Shown: positions 8,512 to 17,091 of the stretch, piece after piece
How positions within the stretch are numbered: position 1 is the stretch's first letter
Layout: the number at the start of each line of letters is the position of its first letter
Source of the DNA: Halothece sp964463655
Lineage (GTDB): Bacteria; Cyanobacteriota; Cyanobacteriia; Cyanobacteriales; Rubidibacteraceae
NCBI GenBank assembly: GCA_964463655.1
Contig: CAYXDG010000023.1
Span: 1 to 45,041, forward strand
Direction: 5' to 3'
Length of the DNA: 45,041 bases
Position numbers and translations under genes: made by a program
Notes under the pieces: generated by a model
What the model saw: the letters and a program-made list of their open reading frames with translations, nothing else
Database searches by the model: none
Told to the model about the DNA's origin: nothing

Positions 8512-8960
8512 AATAATACTAATTAAGAATAAATAAAAATAATAAGTAATCGCTCAAACCTGACTTCTGTCAGGAGCTAGCTTGCCATAAAAAGCGCATA
8601 AAGCACCAGCTTTCCTGTGAATCTCAGTTAATCTTAAGATTCAGAAAAGCTGAACTGTATCTAGAAATTAAGGGATAAAAGAATTGATAAATATAATTTT
8701 TATCACCTTCTAAGCGTGAAACTAATCAAATCAAAAATATCAAGCAATAAAAGAGGGAGAGGAGGAGACATTTAGCAATAATAAAGAATCAGTTTTCAAG
8801 GAGATAGAAAAGATAATAAATTAATGAAGGGCGAACCTTCTAAACTAAAATATAAAGATTAATTTCCCCGTTGGGAAGGAAGGAGTCAAGTCAAAATCTA
8901 ATCAGATTCAAAGCTCCTTTAGTCCATGATACCTAATTTTTCTTAAAATCGAGTACGATA
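8512..8960. other. 449-bp AT-rich intergenic region between divergent genes
   Basis: No gene is visible. It separates the leftward NYN gene from rightward lnt and must contain both promoters, though I cannot place them reliably. Structures seen: hairpin CCTGAC-ttct-GTCAGG at 8559-8574, and near lnt a pair of potential stems, TTCCC/GGGAA around 8863-8876 and AAGGAG pairing with CTCCTT across about 8878-8918 with an inner ATCT/AGAT. The second structure would lie in the lnt leader. Confidence 0.4.
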
Positions 8961-10523
8961 ATGTCATTGAAAATCTCTCAAACCCTAAGCACACTAACCT
9001 CTCTCCCACCTTGGAAAATTTGCTTATTGGCGGGAATTTTGATGGGAATCACTTGTGATCCTGTGCAAGCGTGGTTTTTCGCTTGGATTGCTTTGATTCC
9101 TTTATGGCTGTGGGTAGTTGACCAAAAGCCTTTCCTCATGGTTCAAATTTTACCAGCCCTGAGTTTCGCGATCGGGTATTATGGCATAATGATTTTTTGG
9201 ATTACAGGGGTTCATCCAATGACGTGGATGGGTGTTCCTTGGTTAGCCAGTCTTCTGATTGCGATTTTCTGCTGGCTGTTTCTCATTGCTTGGGGGAGTG
9301 TTTGGATTATTCTTTGGTCGGTGGGGATGTTATTTCTCACCCAGTTTCTGGATCATCCTTGGAAGCGAGTGCTGGTGGGGGTTGCGTTGTGGTGTGGTTT
9401 AGAAACCCTACGCAGTTACACTCCTCTCAATTTGATGACAGTCGCATTTAGCCAAAGTCCGCATAATTTACCCATTTTACAACTGCTTTCTCTTTCAGGA
9501 AGCACAACCGTGACTGCAATTATTGTGGCTTTTAATGGGTTACTGGCTGAATCAATCTTACTATATCGGAAACAGGGGAAAAACGGCTTGATTAAGGCTG
9601 CGATCGCGCTACTAATCAGTTTACACTTTCTAGGCGGGCTGCTCTATATCCAACCTATCAAAACTTCGGAAGAAAATGCGATCCGCGTGGGGATTATTCA
9701 GGGAAATGTCCCCAATGAGATTAAATTATATCCCAAAGGATGGCGCAAGGCGATCGCGGGTTATACCACAGGATACATTAATCTGGCGCAAGGGGGAGCG
9801 CAAGCCATCTTAACCCCAGAAACAGCACTTCCCTTCCAATGGAGACAACAAGTGAGTCAACGTAGCAGTTTCTATCAGGCTATTTTAGAGCAAGGAGTTC
9901 CTGCTTGGGTGGGTGCGTTTGGAAAAAAAGATGGACGGGATACCAACAGTTTATACAGCATTAACGGAGAAGGGGAAACCCTCAGTCGGTTTGATAAAGC
10001 AAAATTAGTTCCCCTAGGAGAATACATTCCTTTGGAAGCATGGTTAGGAAACTTTATTAATCGTCTGTCTCCCTTAGATTCTCATTTAGCCAAAGGAGAC
10101 GCTAATCAAACTTTCATCACCGCTTTTGGACAAGCCATTGTTGCTATCTGTTACGAATCTGCTTATGGTGATCATTTCCGTCGTCAAGCAGCAGCAGGGG
10201 GAGAGTTTATCCTTGTTGCGTCCAATGATGCTCATTATAGCGAAACTATGCCCGCCCAACACCATGCTCAGGATATCATGCGGGCGATCGAAACTGATCG
10301 CGCAATGGTTCGAGCGACCAATACAGGTTATTCTGCGATTGTTGATCCGAGGGGAAACACTCGTTGGATATCTAATTTAAATGAATATCAAACGCATTTG
10401 GATACGATTTATAAACGAAATACTAAAACATTGTATGTTCGTTGGGGAAACTGGTTAAATTGGGTTATAATTGGCTTAGGGTTTTTAATTTTAGTTTATT
10501 CTGTTTCAGTGACGAACAAATAA
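8961..10523 (+). CDS. lnt: apolipoprotein N-acyltransferase
   Basis: Lnt adds the third acyl chain to the N-terminal cysteine of lipoproteins at the periplasmic face of the inner membrane. The N-terminal ~230 residues carry a series of membrane helices, the following ~260 form a nitrilase domain, and a final hydrophobic helix (about 500-517) closes the protein. The catalytic triad of the family is complete: Glu287 in LTPETALPF, Lys346 in FDKAKLVPLGEYIP and Cys397 in VAICYESAYGD. Length (520) is normal. The gene ends 6 bases before the ADP-ribosylglycohydrolase start, so the two share a transcript; its substrates would include lipoproteins such as the LptC-like protein encoded at 38562-39749. 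Confidence 0.95.
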   Translation: MSLKISQTLSTLTSLPPWKICLLAGILMGITCDPVQAWFFAWIALIPLWLWVVDQKPFLMVQILPALSFAIGYYGIMIFWITGVHPMTWMGVPWLASLLIAIFCWLFLIAWGSVWIILWSVGMLFLTQFLDHPWKRVLVGVALWCGLETLRSYTPLNLMTVAFSQSPHNLPILQLLSLSGSTTVTAIIVAFNGLLAESILLYRKQGKNGLIKAAIALLISLHFLGGLLYIQPIKTSEENAIRVGIIQGNVPNEIKLYPKGWRKAIAGYTTGYINLAQGGAQAILTPETALPFQWRQQVSQRSSFYQAILEQGVPAWVGAFGKKDGRDTNSLYSINGEGETLSRFDKAKLVPLGEYIPLEAWLGNFINRLSPLDSHLAKGDANQTFITAFGQAIVAICYESAYGDHFRRQAAAGGEFILVASNDAHYSETMPAQHHAQDIMRAIETDRAMVRATNTGYSAIVDPRGNTRWISNLNEYQTHLDTIYKRNTKTLYVRWGNWLNWVIIGLGFLILVYSVSVTNK

Positions 10524-10529
10524 CAAATT

Positions 10530-11300
10530 ATGCTAGGTGCGATCGCAGGAGATATAATTGGCTCAGTTTATGAGTCACCCTTACGGAATATTAAAACCAA
10601 ATCTTTTCCCTTATTTCAACCGCAAAGTTGCTTCAGTGATGATACAGTTTTAACGATCGCGATCGCGGATGCAATTCTTAATGGGAGCAGCTATACTGAT
10701 AAATTAAAAGAATACTATCAGCGCTATCCAAACGCAGGTTATGGGGGATTGTTTCGCCGTTGGGCTGCTTCTGATGACACTGAACCTTATTATAGTTATG
10801 GGAATGGTTCAGCGATGCGGGTAAGTCCTGTTGCTTATGCGTTTTCTGATTTAGAAACTGTTCAACAGGAAGCTCTAAAAAGTGCTGCTGTTACTCACAA
10901 TCATCCTGAAGGAATTAAGGGAGCGCAAGCCATTGCAACTGCCATTTTTTTGGCGCGATCGGGCTATCATAAAGCTATCATTAAACCTTATATTCAACAA
11001 CAGTTTAAGTATAATCTTAATCTAACCGTTGAGGGGTTACAAAAAACTTATTTTTTTGATGTTTCCTGTCAGGGGTCAGTTCCGCAGGCGATCATTTGTT
11101 TTATAGAATCGACTGATTTTGAAGATGCAATTCGTAACGCGATTTCTATTGGAGGAGATAGCGATACTATTGCTTGTATGACGGGTGGAATGGCAGAAGC
11201 GTTCTATCAAGAAATCCCCCAAGGAATTATTCAGGAAGTCAAGCAACGATTGGATAATCATTTGACAACAATTCTAGAACAATTTCAAGCAAAATTTTGA
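10530..11300 (+). CDS. ADP-ribosylglycohydrolase family protein
   Basis: DraG-like hydrolases remove ADP-ribose from proteins or small molecules using two magnesium ions. The 256-residue protein shows the metal-binding sites in order: AIAGDIIGSVYE at the N-terminus, FSDDTVLTIAIADA about 30 residues later, GNGSAMRVSPVAYAF, HNHPEGIKGAQA, and GGDSDTIACMTGGMAEA near the C-terminus. All key Asp residues are present, so it should be active. The modified target is unknown; no ADP-ribosyltransferase is visible nearby. It follows lnt by 6 bases, with only weak ribosome binding signal, which suggests coupling to lnt translation. Confidence 0.85.
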   Translation: MLGAIAGDIIGSVYESPLRNIKTKSFPLFQPQSCFSDDTVLTIAIADAILNGSSYTDKLKEYYQRYPNAGYGGLFRRWAASDDTEPYYSYGNGSAMRVSPVAYAFSDLETVQQEALKSAAVTHNHPEGIKGAQAIATAIFLARSGYHKAIIKPYIQQQFKYNLNLTVEGLQKTYFFDVSCQGSVPQAIICFIESTDFEDAIRNAISIGGDSDTIACMTGGMAEAFYQEIPQGIIQEVKQRLDNHLTTILEQFQAKF

Positions 11301-11360
11301 GTTGTTTCTAAACAAAGCACTTGACACCCAACCGACATTTCTGTGGGAAAACAACAATTT

Positions 11361-13997
11361 TTAATTAGATTGTAACTGTTCCCGTAATTGCTCTTGCGCT
11401 GTCGTCAAGGCTTGTGGTAACTTAGAAGTATCTTTTCCACCAGCTTGGGCGAGGTTGGGACGACCGCCACCACCACCACCGCAGAGTTGGGCGATCGCGC
11501 CGATAAACTTACCCGCTTGTAAGCCTTTTTCGTTCACTTTTGGGCTAAATGCAGCCACTAAACTGACCTTTCCTTCTTCTGGAACTGACCCTAACACAAC
11601 CGCTGCTTCTCCGAGTTTTTGCTGTAATCGTTCTGCTGCGGTTTGCAAGGCTTTCGCGTCCATGTCTTCGGCTTGGGTCACTAAAATTTTGAATTTTCCG
11701 ACTGTTTCTGCGTGGTTTAAGAGTTGATCCGACTTGGCTAAAGCTAATTCCTGTTTAACGGCTTCTAGTTGTTTTTGGGTGTTTTTCAGTTCAGTTTGTA
11801 AGTTTTCAATGCGCTGGGGAACTTCTTCTGGTTGGACTTTAAACTGATTGCTGAGACCGCGCACAATTTTTTCACGGAGGTTAAGATATTCTAACACCGC
11901 AGGGCCTGCGACGGCTTCGATGCGACGGACTCCCGAAGAGATTCCTGTCTCGGAGATAATCTTAAACAGTCCAATTTCGGCTGTGTTCTTAACGTGCGTT
12001 CCGCCACACAGTTCCATCGAAACTCCAGGCACATCAATCACCCGAACAACATCACCATATTTTTCTCCAAACATTGCGATCGCGCCTTTGGTTTTCGCCT
12101 CATCAAAGGACATTTCATCAGATTGGGTATCATGAGCTTCCGCGATCCAATGGTTGATGGTATCTTCAACTTGTTGTATTTCTTCGCGAGTAATCTGACG
12201 AGGACAGTTAAAATCAAACCGTAGGCGATCGAAGGCAACTAATGATCCTGCTTGGGAGACAGAGGGAGCAATGATTTGTTTCAGGGCTGCTTGTAACAGA
12301 TGGGTTGCTGTATGATGGGCTTGGGCGCGACGACGACAAGCACGATCAATGGTGGCGGTGATCATATCCCCTGTGCGAAGGATTCCCCGTTCAATGCGTC
12401 CTTTGTGGATAAACAGACCCGATTCTTTTTGCACATCTTCAACGCGGACGAGGAGATTGTCTCCCGAAAGATAACCGCGATCGCCGATTTGCCCTCCAGA
12501 TTCAGCATAAAAAGGAGTGCGATCGAGCAGCAACTGTACTTGATCTCCTGCTTCTGCTTCCTGTACAGTTTTCCCTTCAATTAACACTGCTTCCACTCGC
12601 GCTGTAGAATTAGGATGATTGTAGCCCACAAACTCTGTCGGATGAACCGTTTGTGCTAGTTTATCAATACTCCCTTGAATGGTTAAATCAATGGTTTCAT
12701 GGGCTGCTTGAGACTGTTCGCGCTGTTTTTCCATCTCAGTTTCAAAGCCTTCGAGGTCAACCGTTAACCCTTTTTCCTCTGCAATTTCTTGGGTTAATTC
12801 CAAGGGAAAACCATAGGTATCATAGAGTTTAAAGGCATCCTCCCCAGAGATTTGTCCCGTTGCTTTGGCAATAAACTTCTCTAAGAGTTTTTCTCCCCTT
12901 TCGAGAGTTTCCAAAAAGCGAGATTCTTCTCGTTGTAGTTCTTGTTTAATTAATGTCTCTCCCTCTCGCAGGTTAGAATAATGATTCTCCATGAGAGAAA
13001 TGGCTCTTTGGGCTACTTCTGAGGTAAATTCTCGGCTAATCCCCAATAAGCGTCCATGACGCACTACACGGCGAATGAGACGGCGGAGAACGTATCCCCG
13101 TCCAAGGTTAGAAGCAGCGACACCATCTGCGATCATGTGAACCACAGCACGAACGTGATCGCCAATTACTTTGAGAGAGACTTGTTGCTTTTTGTCTGCC
13201 TTGGCGTAGTCTAACTGAGCAATTCCAGCAGCCGTTTCAATAATCGGGAAAATTAAATCGGTTTCGTAGTTATTGGGGACTTTTTGCAGAATTTGCGCCA
13301 TTCGTTCCAAGCCTAACCCTGTATCAATGTTTTGATTTTGTAACGGGGTTAAATTCCCTTCACTATCCCGATTAAACTGCATGAAGACGAGATTGTAAAA
13401 TTCAATGAAGCGCTCATCGTCTTCTAAATCAATGTTTTCGTCCCCTAATTCAGGATGGAAATCATAATAAATTTCAGAACAGGGGCCACAGGGTCCTGTA
13501 GGACCAGCTGCCCAAAAGTTATCTTCTTCGCCCATGCGTTGAATACGATGAGGGGCAATGCCAATTTTATCGCGCCATAAGGCAAAGGCTTCTTCATCGT
13601 CCTTGTAAACACTCGGAACCAGTCGTGCTGGGTCAAGACCAAACTCTTCTGTGGAGAGTTCCCACGCCCATTTTATGGCTTCTTCTTTGAAGTAATCCCC
13701 AAAGCTAAAATTCCCTAACATTTCAAAGAAGGTATGATGGCGTTTGGTGCGTCCCACATTCTCAATATCGTTGGTGCGAATACATTTTTGGGAAGTTGTG
13801 GCGCGGTTGTAGGGGGCTGATTTTTGTCCGAGAAAGATGGGTTTAAACGGAAGCATCCCCGCAATGGTGAGTAAGACGGTGGGGTCTTCTGGGACGAGGG
13901 AGGCGCTGGGTAACACCTCATGTCCGCGTTTGGCGTAAAAGTCTAAGAAGGTCTGACGAATTTGATTACCGCTAAGATATTGAGGAGAGCTAGGCAT
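11361..13997 (-). CDS. alaS: alanyl-tRNA synthetase
   Basis: Charges tRNA-Ala with alanine and removes mischarged Ser/Gly. The 878-residue protein has the full bacterial architecture: class II catalytic core beginning NQIRQTFLDFYAKRGHEVLPSASLVP with the AGMLPFKPIFLG and GRTKRHHTFFEMLGNFSFGDYFK motifs, a tRNA-recognition region, the editing domain with zinc ligands HHTATHLLQAAL and CGGTHV, a coiled coil (about 715-760) and a C-Ala domain rich in glycine (GGGGGGRPNLAQAGG). Start ATG 13997 fits the family. It is the last of a leftward run of genes, 66 bases after the aminotransferase. Confidence 0.97.
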   Translation of the reverse strand: MPSSPQYLSGNQIRQTFLDFYAKRGHEVLPSASLVPEDPTVLLTIAGMLPFKPIFLGQKSAPYNRATTSQKCIRTNDIENVGRTKRHHTFFEMLGNFSFGDYFKEEAIKWAWELSTEEFGLDPARLVPSVYKDDEEAFALWRDKIGIAPHRIQRMGEEDNFWAAGPTGPCGPCSEIYYDFHPELGDENIDLEDDERFIEFYNLVFMQFNRDSEGNLTPLQNQNIDTGLGLERMAQILQKVPNNYETDLIFPIIETAAGIAQLDYAKADKKQQVSLKVIGDHVRAVVHMIADGVAASNLGRGYVLRRLIRRVVRHGRLLGISREFTSEVAQRAISLMENHYSNLREGETLIKQELQREESRFLETLERGEKLLEKFIAKATGQISGEDAFKLYDTYGFPLELTQEIAEEKGLTVDLEGFETEMEKQREQSQAAHETIDLTIQGSIDKLAQTVHPTEFVGYNHPNSTARVEAVLIEGKTVQEAEAGDQVQLLLDRTPFYAESGGQIGDRGYLSGDNLLVRVEDVQKESGLFIHKGRIERGILRTGDMITATIDRACRRRAQAHHTATHLLQAALKQIIAPSVSQAGSLVAFDRLRFDFNCPRQITREEIQQVEDTINHWIAEAHDTQSDEMSFDEAKTKGAIAMFGEKYGDVVRVIDVPGVSMELCGGTHVKNTAEIGLFKIISETGISSGVRRIEAVAGPAVLEYLNLREKIVRGLSNQFKVQPEEVPQRIENLQTELKNTQKQLEAVKQELALAKSDQLLNHAETVGKFKILVTQAEDMDAKALQTAAERLQQKLGEAAVVLGSVPEEGKVSLVAAFSPKVNEKGLQAGKFIGAIAQLCGGGGGGRPNLAQAGGKDTSKLPQALTTAQEQLREQLQSN

Positions 13998-14062
13998 TAG
14001 TCTTTATTGATATTCTGTTACAAGTTCTGCGATCGCTGTTCCTTCTATTGTAAAAACTTTTG

Positions 14063-15241
14063 TTACTTGTTAGAGTTCAGAAACTGAGCAATCTTCTCGG
14101 CTGCTTCTTCTAGTTTATCGGCATCGCGCACTAAAGCCATGCGGACATAGCCTTCTCCAGCTTTCCCAAACCCAGCGCCTGGGGCGACTGCGACCCCTGT
14201 GGTTTCCACTAATTTGATCCCAAAGTCCATTGAGTTTTCTTCCCAAGCGGGGGGCAGTTTTGCCCAAAGATACATGGTTGCCTTGGGTTTGGGAATGTCC
14301 CATCCTTTGCGTTGAAGGGCTTCGACAAAGACATCGCGACGATATTCATAAGTATCTACCGTGTGTTGAATGCTTTCTTGGGGCCCTTTTAAGGCAGCGA
14401 TCGCCCCGTTGAGGATGCCCCGATATTGATTAAAATCGATCACGGACTTCACTTGTCGTAAGCCTAAAATTAGGTCTTTATTTCCCACGGCGAAGGCAAT
14501 GCGAAAGCCTCCCATATTGTAGGATTTGGAAAAGGTGAAAAACTCAATGGAAATTTCTTTGGCGCGATCGGCTTGTAACACAGAAGGGGCAGCAGGAGAG
14601 TCAGAAAACACCATATCCCCGTAAGGAAAATCATGCACCAGCGCGATGTCATGGTCTTGGCAAAATTTGACGGCTTCCTCAAAAAAGGATAACGGCGCGA
14701 GGGCAGTTGTGGGGTTATGGGGATAACTCAGCACGATCATTTTTGCTTTTTCCCGCACCTCTGGGGGAATATCGGCCAAAACAGGCAAAAACTGATTTTC
14801 TGCTAAGGTAGGTAACCCGTAAATCTTTCCCCCAGCCAGATGAATTCCGCCAGAATGGGAAGGATAGCTAGGGTCTTGTAAGAGAGCTAAATCTCCTGGA
14901 TCAAGCAAAGCGAGGGGGAAATGGGCAGTTCCCTCTTGACAGCCAATGAGGGTTAGCACTTCGGTTTCTGGGTCAAGGGGAACACCATATTTATTTTCAA
15001 ACCATTCTGCGACGGCTTGGCGAAAGGGTTGGGTACTTTGAAAGAGGGAATAACCGTGGGTGCTGGGGTCATCAAGAGAGGTTTTGATGGCATCTAACAC
15101 ATGATCTCCAGCAGGTAAATCAGATGATCCTAAAGAAAGATCAATGATTTCTTTCCCCGCAGCTTTTGCTCTGGCTTTGGCTGCATCCATGTCAGCAAAA
15201 ACATTTCTGCGTAATGGTTGGAGACGTTGTGCAAATTTCAT
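14063..15241 (-). CDS. class I/II aminotransferase, LL-diaminopimelate aminotransferase-like
   Basis: PLP-dependent fold-type I aminotransferase of 392 residues. The PLP lysine lies in FFTFSKSYNMGGFRIAF, the cofactor-contacting region in LIGCQEGTAHFPLALLDPGD, the aspartate/tyrosine pair in VHDFPYGDM, and the carboxylate-binding arginine in GYVRMALVRDADKLEEA. The opening DLSLGSSDLPAGDHV and overall pattern match the cyanobacterial group annotated as LL-diaminopimelate aminotransferase, the one-step route from tetrahydrodipicolinate to LL-DAP for lysine and peptidoglycan. Related enzymes use other amino donors, so the substrate is an inference. It sits between thioredoxin and alaS on the same strand. 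Confidence 0.8.
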   Translation of the reverse strand: MKFAQRLQPLRRNVFADMDAAKARAKAAGKEIIDLSLGSSDLPAGDHVLDAIKTSLDDPSTHGYSLFQSTQPFRQAVAEWFENKYGVPLDPETEVLTLIGCQEGTAHFPLALLDPGDLALLQDPSYPSHSGGIHLAGGKIYGLPTLAENQFLPVLADIPPEVREKAKMIVLSYPHNPTTALAPLSFFEEAVKFCQDHDIALVHDFPYGDMVFSDSPAAPSVLQADRAKEISIEFFTFSKSYNMGGFRIAFAVGNKDLILGLRQVKSVIDFNQYRGILNGAIAALKGPQESIQHTVDTYEYRRDVFVEALQRKGWDIPKPKATMYLWAKLPPAWEENSMDFGIKLVETTGVAVAPGAGFGKAGEGYVRMALVRDADKLEEAAEKIAQFLNSNK

Positions 15242-15305
15242 TATTTGTTATTTGTTCTCGGCTAAATCAACGATGAACTGATCACGAATGATTCGTTATT
15301 AATTA

Positions 15306-15635
15306 TTAATTATTCAAACAGCGATCGACATTCTCTTTTAACTTATCTTTGGTGATTGCTCCTTCGTAAGACCACTGCACGTCTCCTCCCGACACGAATC
15401 TTAAAGCGGGAACCCCTTCAACTTTGTAGGTTTTGACAGCTTCAGGATTAGGATCAACTTCTAGTTTGAAAACTTTGATCTGGTCGCTATATTCATTGGC
15501 TAGAGCTTCCACCGAAGGAGAAACTAAACGACATGGGCCGCACCAGTCCGCCCAAAAATAGAGAAGCACTGGCTGGTTAATTTGGGACATGGCTTCTGTA
15601 ATTTCAGAATCGGTTGTTGCTACTAAGTTACTCAT
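15306..15635 (-). CDS. thioredoxin
   Basis: Small cytosolic disulfide reductase of 109 residues. The redox-active WADWCGPCRLVSP sits at about residues 28-40, the buried-charge helix and the cis-proline loop (GVPALRFVSGG) follow, and total length matches thioredoxin. The proline before the cis-Pro strand is followed by Ala rather than the usual Thr, a minor difference. The frame is open up to GTG 15662, but ATG 15635 puts the N-terminus at the family's normal place; AAGGAT lies somewhat far upstream. A near-perfect palindrome (15741-15757) lies about 105 bases before this start. Which thioredoxin type (m, x, y) is meant is not clear. Confidence 0.88.
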   Translation of the reverse strand: MSNLVATTDSEITEAMSQINQPVLLYFWADWCGPCRLVSPSVEALANEYSDQIKVFKLEVDPNPEAVKTYKVEGVPALRFVSGGDVQWSYEGAITKDKLKENVDRCLNN

Positions 15636-15740
15636 AAAAATTTTTTCTGTATCCTTAAACACACTTCACAAGATAGGGAGGGGTAATCAGTTGCCCAAAT
15701 GCTACCGTTTCCCCTCTTAATACTAGGTTATCTGCTATGA

Positions 15741-15757
15741 CTCATGGTGACCATGAG
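15741..15757. promoter_or_regulatory. 17-bp palindrome CTCATGGT-g-ACCATGAG upstream of thioredoxin
   Basis: Perfect 8-bp arms around a single central base. Its symmetry and position about 105 bases before the thioredoxin start, in the gap behind vipp1, are those of a dimeric repressor or activator site; it could also simply be a short dispersed palindrome. No other copy was noticed in the window. Confidence 0.35.
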
Positions 15758-15852
15758 AAATAGGACATTGGGAGTAAGTCAGCGATCGAGACAGTGACCT
15801 TACTCGAACCCAAAAATGTTCTCATATCTTGGCGTATTATCACAACCATCAG

Positions 15853-16629
15853 TTAACTACCCAGTTGTTTCCGCAGTTCTTCTAACTCAGCGTCTATGAC
15901 TTCATTCCCCGCAGTGCTTTGACTTTGTTGTTGACCTTGGGGTAACGCCTGTTGATTGGACGAAGAACCTGAAAGTTGTGCTTTCATGGCAGCTAGTTCA
16001 TCATCCACATCAGTTCCCGATTCCAACTGAGCGAATTGGTCTTCAAGACCGCCTCCCCCACCGATTAATTGAGCAGCCGCTTGTCCAGAGGCCTCCATTT
16101 CCATGACTTTTTCTTCCATGCGTTCAAAGGCGCTCATGGCACTATTATTATTCAGACCACCCACTTGATCTTGCAGTTGCTGGTTAGCTTTGGCTGCTTT
16201 GAGGCGAGCGCCGAGCATTTCTTTTTTAGTTTTGGCTTCAGAAATTTTACTTTCTAAGGCGATTAAAGACCTTTTGAGGGTATCAACTTGTGATTTTTGT
16301 TGATCCACTTGGGGCTTGAGGGCTGCTGCTGCATCGGCGGCGGTTTTTTTCCGTTGTAGGGCTTGTCGAGCGAGGTCTTCATTGCCTTTGTTTAGAGCCA
16401 GTTGCGCCCGTTGTTGCCATTTATTGGCTTCTGATTGCTGTTCATCATACTGGCTGCGACTGCGACGTTCAGCGGCGATCGCCTTAGCGACGGCTTGGCG
16501 TAATTGTACCAAGTCTTCGTTCATGTCCACCAAGGCTTGTTCCAGCATTTTTTCTGGGTCTTCAGCCTTGCTGACCATGTCGTTAACATTTGCCCGCACA
16601 ACGCGACTAATACGATCAAATAATCCCAT
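15853..16629 (-). CDS. PspA/IM30 family protein, Vipp1-like (copy 1)
   Basis: Vipp1/IM30 is an ESCRT-III-like protein that forms rings and rods on membranes and is required for thylakoid formation and repair. The 258-residue protein starts with the membrane-binding amphipathic helix MGLFDRISRVVRANVNDMV, continues through the long coiled-coil hairpin (AEDPEKMLEQAL, EDLVQLRQAVAKAIA, KKEMLGARLKAAKA) and FERMEEKVMEMEASGQA, and ends in a Gln/Ser-rich linker and a last helix EVIDAELEELRKQLGS. That extra C-terminal helix separates Vipp1 from PspA, and it is present here. It is the downstream member of a tandem pair; the paralogue lies upstream at 17092-17895. Confidence 0.9.
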   Translation of the reverse strand: MGLFDRISRVVRANVNDMVSKAEDPEKMLEQALVDMNEDLVQLRQAVAKAIAAERRSRSQYDEQQSEANKWQQRAQLALNKGNEDLARQALQRKKTAADAAAALKPQVDQQKSQVDTLKRSLIALESKISEAKTKKEMLGARLKAAKANQQLQDQVGGLNNNSAMSAFERMEEKVMEMEASGQAAAQLIGGGGGLEDQFAQLESGTDVDDELAAMKAQLSGSSSNQQALPQGQQQSQSTAGNEVIDAELEELRKQLGS

Positions 16630-16751
16630 AATGTAATTTATCCTCTTCGTAGTTTACGACTTTTCAGGGAGATAGCAGTTGACGGTGAGTCATGTCTAAC
16701 CGTTTCAGGAAAAAGATTGATCTACATAGACCTAATCACTTGACCGATGAC

Positions 16752-16817
16752 AAGATACTAACCCAATTACCAAGGGCGATCAATCTCTCCTTTCTACTCT
16801 CTCTATGGTAAGACATT
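16752..16817 (-). promoter_or_regulatory. conserved upstream block of vipp1 copy 1
   Basis: On the minus strand it reads AATGTCTTACCATAGA, then AGTAGAAA, then GGTAATTG. The same three blocks in the same order lie upstream of copy 2 at 17987-18047, although the sequence between the blocks has diverged. Conservation of blocks but not spacers suggests promoter or operator function, or simply recent duplication. Confidence 0.45.
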
Positions 16818-16886
16818 CATTCTTAAGGAACTCAAAGACATTTTATAGCGCTACAAAATCAGGTTAGGACGTTCTTAAAAAGACTA

Positions 16887-16903
16887 GCGACCGAGACGGT
16901 CGC
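16887..16903 (-). terminator. hairpin GCGACCG-aga-CGGTCGC behind vipp1 copy 2
   Basis: Perfect 7-bp G+C-rich stem. Reading leftward, the direction of vipp1 transcription, it is followed by TAGTCTTTTT, a T-run starting five bases after the stem, so it could end copy 2 transcripts. The corresponding element behind copy 1 (15772-15805) is a weaker stem without T-run. Confidence 0.45.
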
Positions 16904-17091
16904 ACTCCCACCGTTCGGGAAATGTCCTAATATAAGCACGTAGCACTATAATTGACTACTCGTTTTGATTCAAAAGTTTTCGCCCCCCATCAGCAAGGAG
17001 GGTTACTACAGCACTCATTGATATGAGGACAGTTCCAAGATTTTGGAATGTTCTAATCCAAGTTAATCGCCCGATAGAAAACATCATTAGT

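Larger units (their letters stand above)
15761..16817. repeat. tandem duplication, unit 1 (vipp1 gene with flanks)
   Basis: This unit and 16865-18047 share not only the vipp1 coding sequence but also flanking DNA. Downstream flank: both have TAGGAC(A/G)TT followed by AGCGA(T/C)CGAGAC(A/G)GT, then AATGT(T/C)CT(C/A)ATAT. Upstream flank: both have CAATTACC, TTTCTACT and TCTATGGTAAGACATT in the same order. The unit ends at 16817. Confidence 0.7.
16630..17091. other. 462-bp spacer between the two vipp1 genes
   Basis: No gene. It holds the duplicated upstream block of copy 1 (16752-16817), a short palindrome TATAGCGCTA near 16842, and the duplicated downstream block of copy 2 including the hairpin at 16887-16903. 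The conserved block 123-188 bases before the copy 1 start probably contains its promoter or a regulator site, giving copy 1 its own transcription. Confidence 0.5.

Noticed and set aside
11455..12584. Several open frames antisense to alaS
   Set aside because: Shadows of a well-supported long gene; composition follows alaS codon structure.
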